From RBG-16-64-43 sp035288225 (GTDB lineage: Bacteria; Chloroflexota; Anaerolineae; Anaerolineales; RBG-16-64-43): a stretch of 64,000 nt of DNA. Position 1 is the first letter of the stretch, and the number at the start of each line of letters is the position of its first letter. Position numbers and translations under genes: made by a program. The stretch spans positions 1-64,000 of the forward strand of contig DATEAT010000036.1 of assembly GCA_035288225.1 (NCBI GenBank). The letters run 5' to 3'. Under the pieces are notes generated by a model. That model did no database searches, was not told the DNA's origin, and saw only the letters and a list, made by a program, of their open reading frames with translations. Below, in pieces: positions 23,997 to 32,602 of this stretch.

Positions 23997-25878
23997 TGGC
24001 TGAGAGCGCGTAGATCGTGTGGTCGCTCGAACCGAAAAAAACACTGGTCTCATTGGCCGCGGGAGCACCCGTGATGGGACCACCGCTCTTGAATTTCCAT
24101 CGCAGGCGGCCGCTGGCCAACTCTAGACAGTATAGATAGCCGTCGACTGAGCCGCAATAGACAAGTCCCTTGTGAATAAGTGGCGTCCCGGTGACCTGGT
24201 CTTCCGTCTCGAAGCGCCAGCGCTCGCGGCTGCTGCGCAAGTCGGCCGCGTATATCCGCCCGTCGGCGGAGCCGAAGACCACCACGCCTTCGGCAATGGC
24301 CGGCGAGGAGACAATGGAATGCCCGGTGCGGAAGCGCCAGATGACCCAGCCGGAGGTCGAATCCACGGCGTACAAGACCCAGTCCACCGAACCGAACAGG
24401 ACCATGCCGTCGGCTTCGGCCGGCGAGGAGAGTACCGCCCGTTTGGCATGAAACTGCCACTTGATCTCGCCGCGCAAACTGAGCGCATAAACGTCACCCG
24501 AGTCGCTGCCGAAGTAAATCCGGTCACCTACTACCAGGGCTGTCGAGCGAACCGGCGCTCCGGTATCGCACTTCCAGACCCGCCGGCCGGTGAGAGCCTG
24601 AACCGCATGCAGTGCTCCGTCGTCGGAGCCGATAAAGACGTGCTCCACCGCCACCCGCGGCGAGGCGCGGATCGGGCGCTCGGTGTAGTACGTCCACATC
24701 ATGCGCCCAGTCTGCAGGCTGACGGCGTGCAGTCGCTGGTCTTCCGAGCCAACAAAAACCGTGTCGTCGCCCACCTCCGGCCGCCCGGGGATGCCGCCCT
24801 CGGTGGGATACTTCCACAGAAACTCCCCACGCTCGGCGTTGAGCGCGTACAGGTTGTTGTCGTAAGCGCCAACCAGCAGCAAGTCGCGCGCCAGGAGAGG
24901 CGTGCCGCGCACCTCATCTTCGCATTTGAAAACCCATTCCACCTTGGGGGCCCCGGGCTGGTCGGCGACGCTCGAGCGACCGGGGGCCTCCACCACCGGC
25001 TGGGGGGCCGCAAACACCGCGATGGTCGTGTTGATCGATTGGGCGAGTGCCTCGCCCATCGAGTGCGCATCCGCAAAGCGCGATTTGGCGTCGTAGGCCA
25101 AAGCCTTCTCCACCACCGCCACGACCGCGGCCGGAACCTCCGGCCGAAGCTGAGGGATGGGCCGGTCGCCCCAGGTGAAGGGAGGTTCGAGGCGCGGGTC
25201 GCGCCGCGTGAGCAGGTGGTGGAGCGTGGCACCCAGGGCGTAAACATCGGATAGCGGACCCGCCTCGCCGCGGTATTGCTCGGGCGGTGAGTAACCTTCG
25301 GTGCCGATCATCGTGCCCTTGTGGTCGGGGGCGAAGAGCTTGGCGATCCCGAAATCCACCAGGCGCAGGATGCCATTCTCATCGATCATGACGTTGGAGG
25401 GCTTCATGTCGCGGAAGATGATCGGCGGCGTGTGATTGTGCAGGTAGTGGAGAACGTCGCACAGCTCGATGCTCCATCCGACAACCTTCACGACCGGCAG
25501 GCCGTCCGGAGCCTCCTCGAGGACGCCCTCCAGATCCCTGCCGGTGATGTACTCCATCACCAGGAAGGAGCGCTCGCCGATGGTGAAGTAATCGTAGATG
25601 CGCGGAATGGCCGGGTGGGTGAGCGTGGCCAGCAGGTTGGCTTCACGTTCAAAGCTCGAAAGCACGGCCTCGAGCATGGCGGCATCATGGCTCGAGTGGA
25701 GAAGCTCCTTCACCGCCACCAGGCGGGTGATGTTGGGGAAGCGCAGGTCGCGCGCCTGATAGACGGCGCTCATCCCGCCGCGCCCGAGTTTGCGCAGCAC
25801 GCTGTAGCGGCTCTCGAGCACCGTCCCCTGGCTGAGCGAGGCGGTACCGGTGCGCGCTGGCCCCAGGGGGGCGGTCAT
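23989..25878 (-). CDS. Ser/Thr protein kinase with C-terminal eight-bladed PQQ-like propeller
   Basis: 629 aa. Residues about 25-285 are a Hanks-type kinase: LGRGGMSAVY (glycine loop), VAVKELL (K57), FRDMKPSNVMID (catalytic D157), VDFGIAK (metal D175), SPPEQY. The HRD histidine is Phe. Residues about 315-629 hold eight repeats of the type (F/V)GS-D-x(3)-(Y/H)AL...W-(R/K)-F, a PQQ/Trp-docking beta-propeller. No transmembrane helix separates the two parts, unlike PknB/PknD kinases, so the propeller probably senses or docks something in the cytoplasm. It is the first gene of the operon, under a TTGCAG-17-TATAAT promoter. Confidence 0.94.
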   Translation of the reverse strand: MTAPLGPARTGTASLSQGTVLESRYSVLRKLGRGGMSAVYQARDLRFPNITRLVAVKELLHSSHDAAMLEAVLSSFEREANLLATLTHPAIPRIYDYFTIGERSFLVMEYITGRDLEGVLEEAPDGLPVVKVVGWSIELCDVLHYLHNHTPPIIFRDMKPSNVMIDENGILRLVDFGIAKLFAPDHKGTMIGTEGYSPPEQYRGEAGPLSDVYALGATLHHLLTRRDPRLEPPFTWGDRPIPQLRPEVPAAVVAVVEKALAYDAKSRFADAHSMGEALAQSINTTIAVFAAPQPVVEAPGRSSVADQPGAPKVEWVFKCEDEVRGTPLLARDLLLVGAYDNNLYALNAERGEFLWKYPTEGGIPGRPEVGDDTVFVGSEDQRLHAVSLQTGRMMWTYYTERPIRASPRVAVEHVFIGSDDGALHAVQALTGRRVWKCDTGAPVRSTALVVGDRIYFGSDSGDVYALSLRGEIKWQFHAKRAVLSSPAEADGMVLFGSVDWVLYAVDSTSGWVIWRFRTGHSIVSSPAIAEGVVVFGSADGRIYAADLRSSRERWRFETEDQVTGTPLIHKGLVYCGSVDGYLYCLELASGRLRWKFKSGGPITGAPAANETSVFFGSSDHTIYALSANV

Positions 25879-25942
25879 CGGATCGGTGGCCAGAGGGAAG
25901 ACTCCTTCACGCCGTGCAGGTAGAGCGCCACGGTCTCAGACG

Positions 25943-25971
25943 ATTATAAGCACGGGCCGCACGACCTGCAA
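25943..25971 (-). promoter_or_regulatory. Promoter of the kinase-to-VTT operon
   Basis: Read on the minus strand: -35 TTGCAG (25966-25971), 17-base spacer, -10 TATAAT (25943-25948). The expected start lies about 55-60 bases upstream of the kinase gene. Confidence 0.6.
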
Positions 25972-25992
25972 GCCTCACCGTCTTGTGAGGCT
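25971..25992 (-). other. Hairpin between mfd and the kinase operon
   Basis: AGCCTCAC and GTGAGGCT form a perfect 8-bp stem with a 6-base loop, just upstream of the kinase promoter. It could end the mfd transcript, but no U-run follows, so this is uncertain. Confidence 0.35.
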
Positions 25993-26084
25993 GTCCCAAG
26001 GGTAGGCGCGGCGCAGCCTGTGTATTCACCTGGCTGCAGGCATGAGGCGGGTCACCTCCGTGCGCCACGGCCGGGTGCAGGTCG

Positions 26085-29000
26085 CTATCCGCCCCGTGAC
26101 GCGGCCGAGATTTTCCACCTTCGCACCCACTCTAGGGCACGCGTAAGCGCGGGCTTCCACTCCGTGGCCGGGACGGCGGCGGGCAGGTACAACGCACCCC
26201 GGCTGTAGCGCATCCCTTCCGGAACTTCACCGGGCTCGAGCCCCTGCGGCAGGTACAGGCGCAGCACCAAGTTGCGGTTCTCCATCGACACGCTCTCGAC
26301 GCCGGCCTCCAGCGCTTTCACCTTGACCCGCAGCTGGTAGAGCAAGTGCTCCACCGCCTCCGGCAGCGCACCGAAGCGGTCCTCCATTTCCTGGGCCAGG
26401 GCGAGCACCTCGCCCTCGCGTGTCAAGTCCGCCATGCGCCGGTAGAGCCGCACGCGCGCTTCGCGGCTGGGCACGTAGTCGTCGGGGAGGGAGGCGTTCA
26501 GCGGCAAGTCCACGCTGACCAGGCCAGCTTCCAGCCCGGGCAGCACGCCCTCGCGCTGATCGCGCGCGCGACGGACGGCCTGGGCCAGAAGGCGCGTGTA
26601 GAGGTGGAAACCGATGGCGGCAATGTGTCCGTGCTGGCGCGCGCCGAGGATCTCGCCCGCGCCGCGAATCTCCAAATCGCGCATGGCGATGCTATACCCG
26701 GCGCCCAACTCGGTTTGTTCGGCCAACGTCTGCAGTCGCTCGTGCGCCTCCGGCGTGGGACGATGGCGGCGTTCGGTGAAGAAGTAGGCGTAGCCGCGCA
26801 TGGCGCTGCGCCCGACCCGCCCGCGCAATTGGTAAAGCTGGGCCAGGCCGAAGGTGTCGGCCCGCTCGACCACCAGCGTGTTGGCCGAAGGAATATCCAG
26901 GCCCGACTCGATGATCGAAGTGCACAGGAGCACGTCCACTTCGCGGGCCAAGAAGGCGGCCATGGCTCGCTCCAATTCGTGTTCGTGCATCTGGCCGTGG
27001 GCGACCACCAACCGTGCTTCGGGAATGATCCGCTCCAGGCGCTGGCGTGCCGCGAGGATGGTCTCGACGCGATTGTGCACATAAAACACTTGCCCGCCGC
27101 GATCGAGCTCGCGCAAGATGGCCTTGCGCACCGCGCCCTCCGAATAGGCACCCACGCTTGTCACGACGGGCAGGCGCTCTTGGGGCGGCGTGTCGATGGT
27201 GGAGATATCCCGTACGCCGGTGAGTGAGAGGTACAACGTGCGCGGGATGGGCGTGGCCGTGAGAGTCAGGACGTCGACTTCGGTGCGCAGTTGCTTGAGA
27301 TACTCCTTGTGTGCCACTCCGAAGCGCTGCTCTTCGTCGATGACCACCAGTCCGAGGTCTTTGAAGCGCACGTCTCGTTGCAGCAGGCGATGCGTGCCGA
27401 TGACCACGTCCACCCGGCCCTCGGCTAATTCGCCAAGCACGGCCTGCTGTTCGGCCGGCGTGCGAAAGCGTGAGAGCATTTCCACGCGGGCCGGGAAGGG
27501 CAGCAGGCGCTGGGCAAAGGTCTGTGCGTGCTGCTGGGCGAGCAGGGTGGTGGGAACGAGCACCGCCACCTGACGCCCAGACATCACGGCCTTGAACGCC
27601 GCGCGCAGCGCGACTTCGGTTTTGCCATAGCCCACGTCGCCGCAGATCAAGCGATCCATTGGCCGCGTGGATTCCATGTCGCGTTTGACGGCTTGGATGG
27701 CCAGAAGCTGGTCTTCGGTCTCGACGTAAGGGAACGAGGCTTCCAGCTCCTGCTGCCAAGGGGTGTCGGGGCCGAACGCGATTCCCTGGGCGGCTTGGCG
27801 ACGCGCGTACAGATCGAGTAGCTCGCGGGCGATATCTTCGACGGCATGCCGCGCCCGGTCGCGTGCCAGTCCCCATTCTGCGGTGCCGAGCCGTGACAGT
27901 GTGGGTGGATGCTCGTCGGCACCGACATAACGCGTGAGGCGGTCCACCTGATGTACCGGAACGAAAACCTGATCGCCCCCGGCGAACTCCACCTGCAAAT
28001 ACTCACGCGACGTGCGCTCCACCGTGCGGCGTACCAGGCCCGCGAATCGCCCGATGCCGTACTCGATGTGCACAACGAAATCGTCCGGATTGAGATCGGC
28101 GTACTCGGCTTCCGGAGGCAATGCCGCGGCCCGCGCACGCCGGCGAGGTTCAGGCCGAACCCAACCGAAGATCTCGCCGTCGCTCAAGAGGTGCAGGGCC
28201 GTCTCGTCCGCCAGGCGAACCACGAACCCTTCCTGCAAGCCGCCGGTGGTCATGGTTGCCGCGCCGGGAGGCGGCAGCTCCATCACCTGTTCGTCGGGAA
28301 GCAGCGTGCGGGGTGCCTCTCCAGAGCGCTCGCTCCACAATTCCGCGAGGCGGGCCGCCTGACGCGACACGAGGATTGTGCGCGCGGAGGAATCATCCAA
28401 TTCTTCGAGATGATCGAGCAGGGGTTTGATTTGCCCGCCGAAGCGAGGGCCAGGCGAAAAGGCCTCGCCGAGCGGGATCTGCACGGCCGCCTCGGGGTAA
28501 GAGGCCAGTACGAGCGTCGCATGCGATTCGGTCGCCTCGCGCAGGTGATCCCAGGTAAGATGCGCCATGGGTGCGCGCGCATTCAGCCATCCGGCGGCCT
28601 CCGCCTCGTCGCGCAATTGAAGCGCCTGAGTCTCCCATTCGGCCGAGGTGTCTTCTGCTTCCTGGTAGTCGTCAAAGACCAGCAGCGCGCCGGGTGGGAG
28701 ATGCTCCAACACGCTGGCAGGCGGGTACACCCACGGAGCGTAGAACTCCGGTCCCGGCGCGAGGGGCGCCTCCGTGGTATCCGCGCCCGAGTTGACCATC
28801 GGCCAATCGGAAGGCGCCGCCTCGCGGCGCGCGGCGAGGTCGCGCTCGAGCACTTCGCGCGCAGGTGCAACCCTCACCGTGCCGATCTTCTCGGTCGATC
28901 GTTGAGTCCCCGGGTCGAAGCGGCGCAATGTGTCGATTTCGCCGCCGAAGAATTCGATGCGCACTGGCGAAGGTTCGGCCGGCGGCCACACGTCGAGAAT

Positions 29001-29585
29001 GCCGCCGCGCCGGCTGAATTGCCCCGGCTCGAGCACGAACGGTTCGTGGACGTAACCCACGTCCGTCCAGGTGCGGACCAGGTTATCCAGCGAGGCCGCC
29101 CCGCCGGGTGATAGCTGACGGCAGGCCAGCAGGAAGTCCTGCCGCGGCAGGGTAGGGGTCATCCAGGCGCGGAGCGAGGCCACCACGACGAGCGGGGCGC
29201 GCGGTTCGCGCGCAGGCAAGTTGTAGTCTGCCAGAGAGGCCAGTGTGGCCAGGCGTTCGCGAATCGTACGCGGGCCCCAGGGCAGGGGTTCGTAGAAAAG
29301 CGTTGCGGGCTCGGCGAAGTTGAGAACACGGGCTTGCGGGTTCCAGGCGGCGAGGTCGTCGCGCACAGCCAGCGCGCGCTCGTTGCGCGCGACAAGAACG
29401 AACACGGGCGCCGGCCAGCGCGCTGCCAATGCGGCCACAAGCGCCGGGCGTGCGGCGCGCAACAGGCCCAGGGCAGCCGCCCCCGCGGGGCGAGGCGAAG
29501 TTGAACTCGCCGCCTGGAGGTGCGCCAACATGGCTTCAAAGGGAGCAAGCTGTTCGATGGCCGGGAGCAGCCCGCTCAGATTCAC
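26085..29585 (-). CDS. mfd: Transcription-repair coupling factor Mfd
   Basis: 1166 aa, normal length. An N-terminal UvrB-homology region is followed by the CarD-like RNA polymerase-interacting domain (DFVVHIEYGIGRFAGL) and the RecG-like translocase motor (GDVGYGKTEVA Walker A, DEEQRFG Walker B, TATPIPRT, QLRGRVGRS), then a C-terminal TRCF domain. It removes stalled RNA polymerase and recruits UvrA. The start is a GTG that overlaps the pth stop (GTGA). Confidence 0.97.
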   Translation of the reverse strand: MNLSGLLPAIEQLAPFEAMLAHLQAASSTSPRPAGAAALGLLRAARPALVAALAARWPAPVFVLVARNERALAVRDDLAAWNPQARVLNFAEPATLFYEPLPWGPRTIRERLATLASLADYNLPAREPRAPLVVVASLRAWMTPTLPRQDFLLACRQLSPGGAASLDNLVRTWTDVGYVHEPFVLEPGQFSRRGGILDVWPPAEPSPVRIEFFGGEIDTLRRFDPGTQRSTEKIGTVRVAPAREVLERDLAARREAAPSDWPMVNSGADTTEAPLAPGPEFYAPWVYPPASVLEHLPPGALLVFDDYQEAEDTSAEWETQALQLRDEAEAAGWLNARAPMAHLTWDHLREATESHATLVLASYPEAAVQIPLGEAFSPGPRFGGQIKPLLDHLEELDDSSARTILVSRQAARLAELWSERSGEAPRTLLPDEQVMELPPPGAATMTTGGLQEGFVVRLADETALHLLSDGEIFGWVRPEPRRRARAAALPPEAEYADLNPDDFVVHIEYGIGRFAGLVRRTVERTSREYLQVEFAGGDQVFVPVHQVDRLTRYVGADEHPPTLSRLGTAEWGLARDRARHAVEDIARELLDLYARRQAAQGIAFGPDTPWQQELEASFPYVETEDQLLAIQAVKRDMESTRPMDRLICGDVGYGKTEVALRAAFKAVMSGRQVAVLVPTTLLAQQHAQTFAQRLLPFPARVEMLSRFRTPAEQQAVLGELAEGRVDVVIGTHRLLQRDVRFKDLGLVVIDEEQRFGVAHKEYLKQLRTEVDVLTLTATPIPRTLYLSLTGVRDISTIDTPPQERLPVVTSVGAYSEGAVRKAILRELDRGGQVFYVHNRVETILAARQRLERIIPEARLVVAHGQMHEHELERAMAAFLAREVDVLLCTSIIESGLDIPSANTLVVERADTFGLAQLYQLRGRVGRSAMRGYAYFFTERRHRPTPEAHERLQTLAEQTELGAGYSIAMRDLEIRGAGEILGARQHGHIAAIGFHLYTRLLAQAVRRARDQREGVLPGLEAGLVSVDLPLNASLPDDYVPSREARVRLYRRMADLTREGEVLALAQEMEDRFGALPEAVEHLLYQLRVKVKALEAGVESVSMENRNLVLRLYLPQGLEPGEVPEGMRYSRGALYLPAAVPATEWKPALTRALEWVRRWKISAASRGG

Positions 29586-30181
29586 TCGCTGCCCCCCGCC
29601 GCAGTCCGCAGGTCGCCGTTGAACTGCGTCATCGCCGCATCCAGCCCGTGCTCGAGAACGGTGCGCAACGCATCACTCGCACGCGCAATGACGGCGGCCA
29701 CCTCTGTCTGCTCTTGGTGATCGAAGTCCTGCAGGACGTAATCCGCCGCAACCATCACACCCGGCGGGCGGCTCACTCCAATGCGCAGGCGAGGAAAGGA
29801 CTGGCTGCCGAGCGCGGTAATAATCGAGCGCAGCCCGCGATGACCGCCCGAACCCCCAAAGGGACGCAGTCGCAAAGTCCCCAGCGGCAAATCGATGTCG
29901 TCCGCGCACACCAGCAGGTTCTCGAACGGAACCTGGAAGAATCGAACCAACGCCGCGACTGATCCGCCACTCAGGTTCATGTAGGTCTGCGGCTTGGCCA
30001 GAATCACTTTGCGACCGAGGTGGTTTCCGCTCGCGACAAACGCCTCGAATCGCTGGCGCGAGAAGGAGAGGGCCAGGCTGTGGGCCAGATGGTCCACGGT
30101 GCGAAACCCGACATTGTGGCGCGTTGCGGAGTGCTCGCGGCCAGGGTTGCCCAGCCCGATGATCAGAGCGACGTCGTCCAT
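29582..30181 (-). CDS. pth: Peptidyl-tRNA hydrolase
   Basis: 199 aa. It frees tRNA from peptidyl-tRNA released during translation. Conserved blocks are LIIGLGNPGREHSATRHNVG (catalytic His), KPQTYMNLSGGSV and FGGSGGHRGLRSI. ATG 30181 is chosen by homology; the open frame extends upstream through non-conserved sequence. It is translationally coupled to mfd. Confidence 0.96.
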   Translation of the reverse strand: MDDVALIIGLGNPGREHSATRHNVGFRTVDHLAHSLALSFSRQRFEAFVASGNHLGRKVILAKPQTYMNLSGGSVAALVRFFQVPFENLLVCADDIDLPLGTLRLRPFGGSGGHRGLRSIITALGSQSFPRLRIGVSRPPGVMVAADYVLQDFDHQEQTEVAAVIARASDALRTVLEHGLDAAMTQFNGDLRTAAGGSE

Positions 30182-30318
30182 CGATGCCTTTCGTGCCGGC
30201 CGGCCGCGATGTGCACGCGCCTCCGGCGGCGAGTTACGGGCCGAATGCTTCGCGCCCCAGGACGTGGCGGGAGGGGCGTCCGCGCCAGGCCTACTGGGGC
30301 TCATCGCACAAACATGCA

Positions 30319-30327
30319 AGTTTAGCA
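30319..30327 (-). promoter_or_regulatory. Extended -10 promoter for pth-mfd
   Basis: On the minus strand the sequence reads TGCTAAACT, an extended -10 with hexamer TAAACT (30319-30324). It would give a leader of about 130 bases before pth. Confidence 0.45.
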
Positions 30328-30384
30328 CAGTCCACGCGGCACTTCGTATTCGTTCGGAGAATCTCGGGGGAGGCCGCGATCGAG

Positions 30385-30393
30385 TGGTAAACT
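30385..30393 (+). promoter_or_regulatory. Extended -10 promoter immediately before hemW
   Basis: TGGTAAACT ends 6 bases before the hemW ATG (30400). A start 6-8 bases after the hexamer would fall on or next to the ATG, implying a leaderless message. No ribosome-binding site is needed or strongly present. Confidence 0.45.
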
Positions 30394-30399
30394 CGCCGC

Positions 30400-31578
30400 A
30401 TGCACAGCCTGTACGTGCACATTCCATTCTGTCGGCATCGCTGCGGCTACTGCGATTTCAACACCTACAGCGGCCTGGACTCCCTCATTCCAAGCTACGT
30501 TGAGGCGTTGTCGAAGGAGATTCGCGAGGTCGGCAGCCAGGGTGATCGGCCCTCGGTGCACACCCTCTTCTTCGGCGGAGGGACTCCCTCGCTGCTCACG
30601 GCCGGTCAGGCGGGGCTTCTCATGGGGGCTATCCGTCACTCGTTCTCGATCGAGGCCGATGCGGAGATCACTCTGGAAGCCAACCCCCATGGGTTGACGG
30701 AGGGGTACCTGTCGGAACTGCTCCTCCTCGGAATCAATCGCATCAGCTTGGGCGTCCAGTCCGTTCACCCCGCCGAATTGGCCGTGCTCGAGCGCGAACA
30801 CGGCATCGACCAGGTCGTCTCAAGCGTCCGCACCGCGCGGGCCGCCGGGTTCGCCAATCTGAGCCTGGATCTGATATACGGGATTCCGGGTCAATCGCTC
30901 GATACTTGGCAGCAGACGCTCACGCGCGTGCTCGCCTTCGACCCCGACCACCTTTCCCTCTACGCCCTTACGCTTGAACACGGGACGCCGCTGCGCCGCG
31001 AGGTGCGCGCCGGGCGGGTCGCAGCGCCGGATGATGACTTGGCGGCCGAGATGTATGAGCAGGCGGGGGAGCAGTTGGCGCGGAACGGCTTTGCCCAATA
31101 CGAGATATCCAATTGGGCGCGGCGCACGGCGGGGCCGGACGCATGGCGCTTTGCGAGCCGGCACAATCTTCAATACTGGCGCAACCTGCCGTACTTCGGG
31201 GTGGGGGGCGGGGCGCACGGTTACGTAAACGGACGCAGGTATTCCAACGTCCTGGCTCCTGCGACGTACATCCGCCGCTTGAATTCGGGGCCGTCACGCG
31301 GCTGGCCCCTCTCACGCGCGGCGGCGCGCAGCGAGATACTTTCGAACGACGAGGCCATGCGTCAGTCGATGTGGCTGGGGTTGCGGCTCACCGAGGAAGG
31401 GGTGCCCGTCGACGACTTCACGCAGCGATTTGGCGTCTCGCCCGACGGGCGTTTCGGGCGCGAAATCGATGAGCTTCTCGGTCACGGGCTGATCGAACGA
31501 CAGGCGGAACCGGACCGACTGCGGCTGACGGAACACGGCCGCCTGCTGGCCAACCAGGTCTTTGTCCGCTTTGTCTGA
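30400..31578 (+). CDS. hemW: HemW-like radical SAM protein
   Basis: 392 aa. The radical SAM cluster motif lies at residues 11-18 (CRHRCGYC, CxxxCxxC) followed by DFNTY, typical of HemW rather than HemN. FFGGGTPSLL and NRISLGVQS are further SAM-binding blocks, and the C-terminal wing domain carries VDDFTQRFG. HemW is a heme chaperone; it is often mis-annotated as oxygen-independent coproporphyrinogen oxidase. It is convergent with the polyprenyl synthase gene, 14 bases apart. Confidence 0.94.
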   Translation: MHSLYVHIPFCRHRCGYCDFNTYSGLDSLIPSYVEALSKEIREVGSQGDRPSVHTLFFGGGTPSLLTAGQAGLLMGAIRHSFSIEADAEITLEANPHGLTEGYLSELLLLGINRISLGVQSVHPAELAVLEREHGIDQVVSSVRTARAAGFANLSLDLIYGIPGQSLDTWQQTLTRVLAFDPDHLSLYALTLEHGTPLRREVRAGRVAAPDDDLAAEMYEQAGEQLARNGFAQYEISNWARRTAGPDAWRFASRHNLQYWRNLPYFGVGGGAHGYVNGRRYSNVLAPATYIRRLNSGPSRGWPLSRAAARSEILSNDEAMRQSMWLGLRLTEEGVPVDDFTQRFGVSPDGRFGREIDELLGHGLIERQAEPDRLRLTEHGRLLANQVFVRFV

Positions 31579-31592
31579 GGCTCGCGATCGAG

Positions 31593-32597
31593 TTACCTAT
31601 CGCGGGTCAGCAGCGATGCCGTCAACTCTCTGAGCGCCGAATCGTATTCAGGCAGAAGCGCAGCACCCCCGATGGCGGCGTAGGCGCGTTCCGTCATGCG
31701 TGCCCCCTCGGCCAATGCGAATGTGCGAGCGCCGCACGTCTCGAGCGCAGCCAGCATCCGCGGCACCTGCGCGGCGGTAAACGGCTCGGCGAGCAGCGCC
31801 CGAAATTCCGCGCAGCGCTCGAGGCCGAACAAAATCGGCAGGCTCTTCTTGCGGCTCTCGAGGTCGGTCGTGGCCGACTTGCCGGTCACCGCCGGGTCTC
31901 CCCACAGCCCGAGCACATCGTCCCGAACCTGGAACGCGAGCCCAAGGTGCAGTCCGAAGTCCGCCAGGGTATCGGCTTGCGCGGCGGAGGCTCCTCCGGC
32001 AAGGCCACCTGCCAGGCACGCGGCAGCGATCAACGCGCCCGTCTTGGCCGTCACCATCTGCCAATAGAAGTCGAGCGAGGCTTGGGCGGCGTCTTCTGCC
32101 CTGAGGTCGAGGTGCTGCCCGTGAGTCAATTCCAGGCAGGCGCGGCTGAGCACCAAGAGCGCTTCGGCCCGCGTTGCAGGTGCAAGCGCTTCGCGCTCAC
32201 TTTCCAAAACCGCCAATGAGGCGGCCGCGAAGAGCGCATCACCGGCATTGATCGCCTGAGCGGCGCCCCAGCGCTTCCAGATCGTCTCGCGACCCCGCCG
32301 GGTCGGGCTTTCGTCTTGGATGTCGTCGTGCACCAGTGAGAAGTTGTGAATGAATTCCACCGAGGCGGCCACCGGGAGCGCGCGACGCCAGTCGCCGCAT
32401 ACGCCGCCGCAGGCGAGCAGCGTCAGTATGGGCCGGATGCGCTTGCCCGTCGCGGCGAAGCCCGCGCCCGGGCCGGACCACCCCATGTGATAGGTCAACA
32501 TCTCCGACAAGTCGGACCCCAGACGCGAGCCGCAGCGCTGGACGGCCTCGCGCAGCTCCTGTTCGACGGCAGGCAGCATCTCTTGCACCAGACTCAT
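31593..32597 (-). CDS. Polyprenyl (geranylgeranyl/farnesyl-type) diphosphate synthase
   Basis: 334 aa of the trans-prenyl transferase family, which joins IPP units to allylic diphosphates. The first Asp-rich motif is intact (SLVHDDIQDESPTRRG, DDxxD). The second reads RDDVLGLWGD, where the usual third Asp of DDxxD is Gly, a common variant in short-chain bacterial synthases. GKRIRP and KTGALI are also present. Product length cannot be read off safely. It is followed upstream by the IPP isomerase gene, 5 bases away. Confidence 0.93.
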   Translation of the reverse strand: MSLVQEMLPAVEQELREAVQRCGSRLGSDLSEMLTYHMGWSGPGAGFAATGKRIRPILTLLACGGVCGDWRRALPVAASVEFIHNFSLVHDDIQDESPTRRGRETIWKRWGAAQAINAGDALFAAASLAVLESEREALAPATRAEALLVLSRACLELTHGQHLDLRAEDAAQASLDFYWQMVTAKTGALIAAACLAGGLAGGASAAQADTLADFGLHLGLAFQVRDDVLGLWGDPAVTGKSATTDLESRKKSLPILFGLERCAEFRALLAEPFTAAQVPRMLAALETCGARTFALAEGARMTERAYAAIGGAALLPEYDSALRELTASLLTRDR

Positions 32598-32602
32598 TCG
32601 AT

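Noticed and set aside
25971..25992. Hairpin as a firm terminator of mfd
   Set aside because: No U-run follows on the minus strand, so it is kept only as a possible structure.
26692..27876. 394-codon minus-strand frame in another phase of mfd
   Set aside because: Arg/Gly-rich alternative frame within the Mfd motor, which is well conserved in its own frame.
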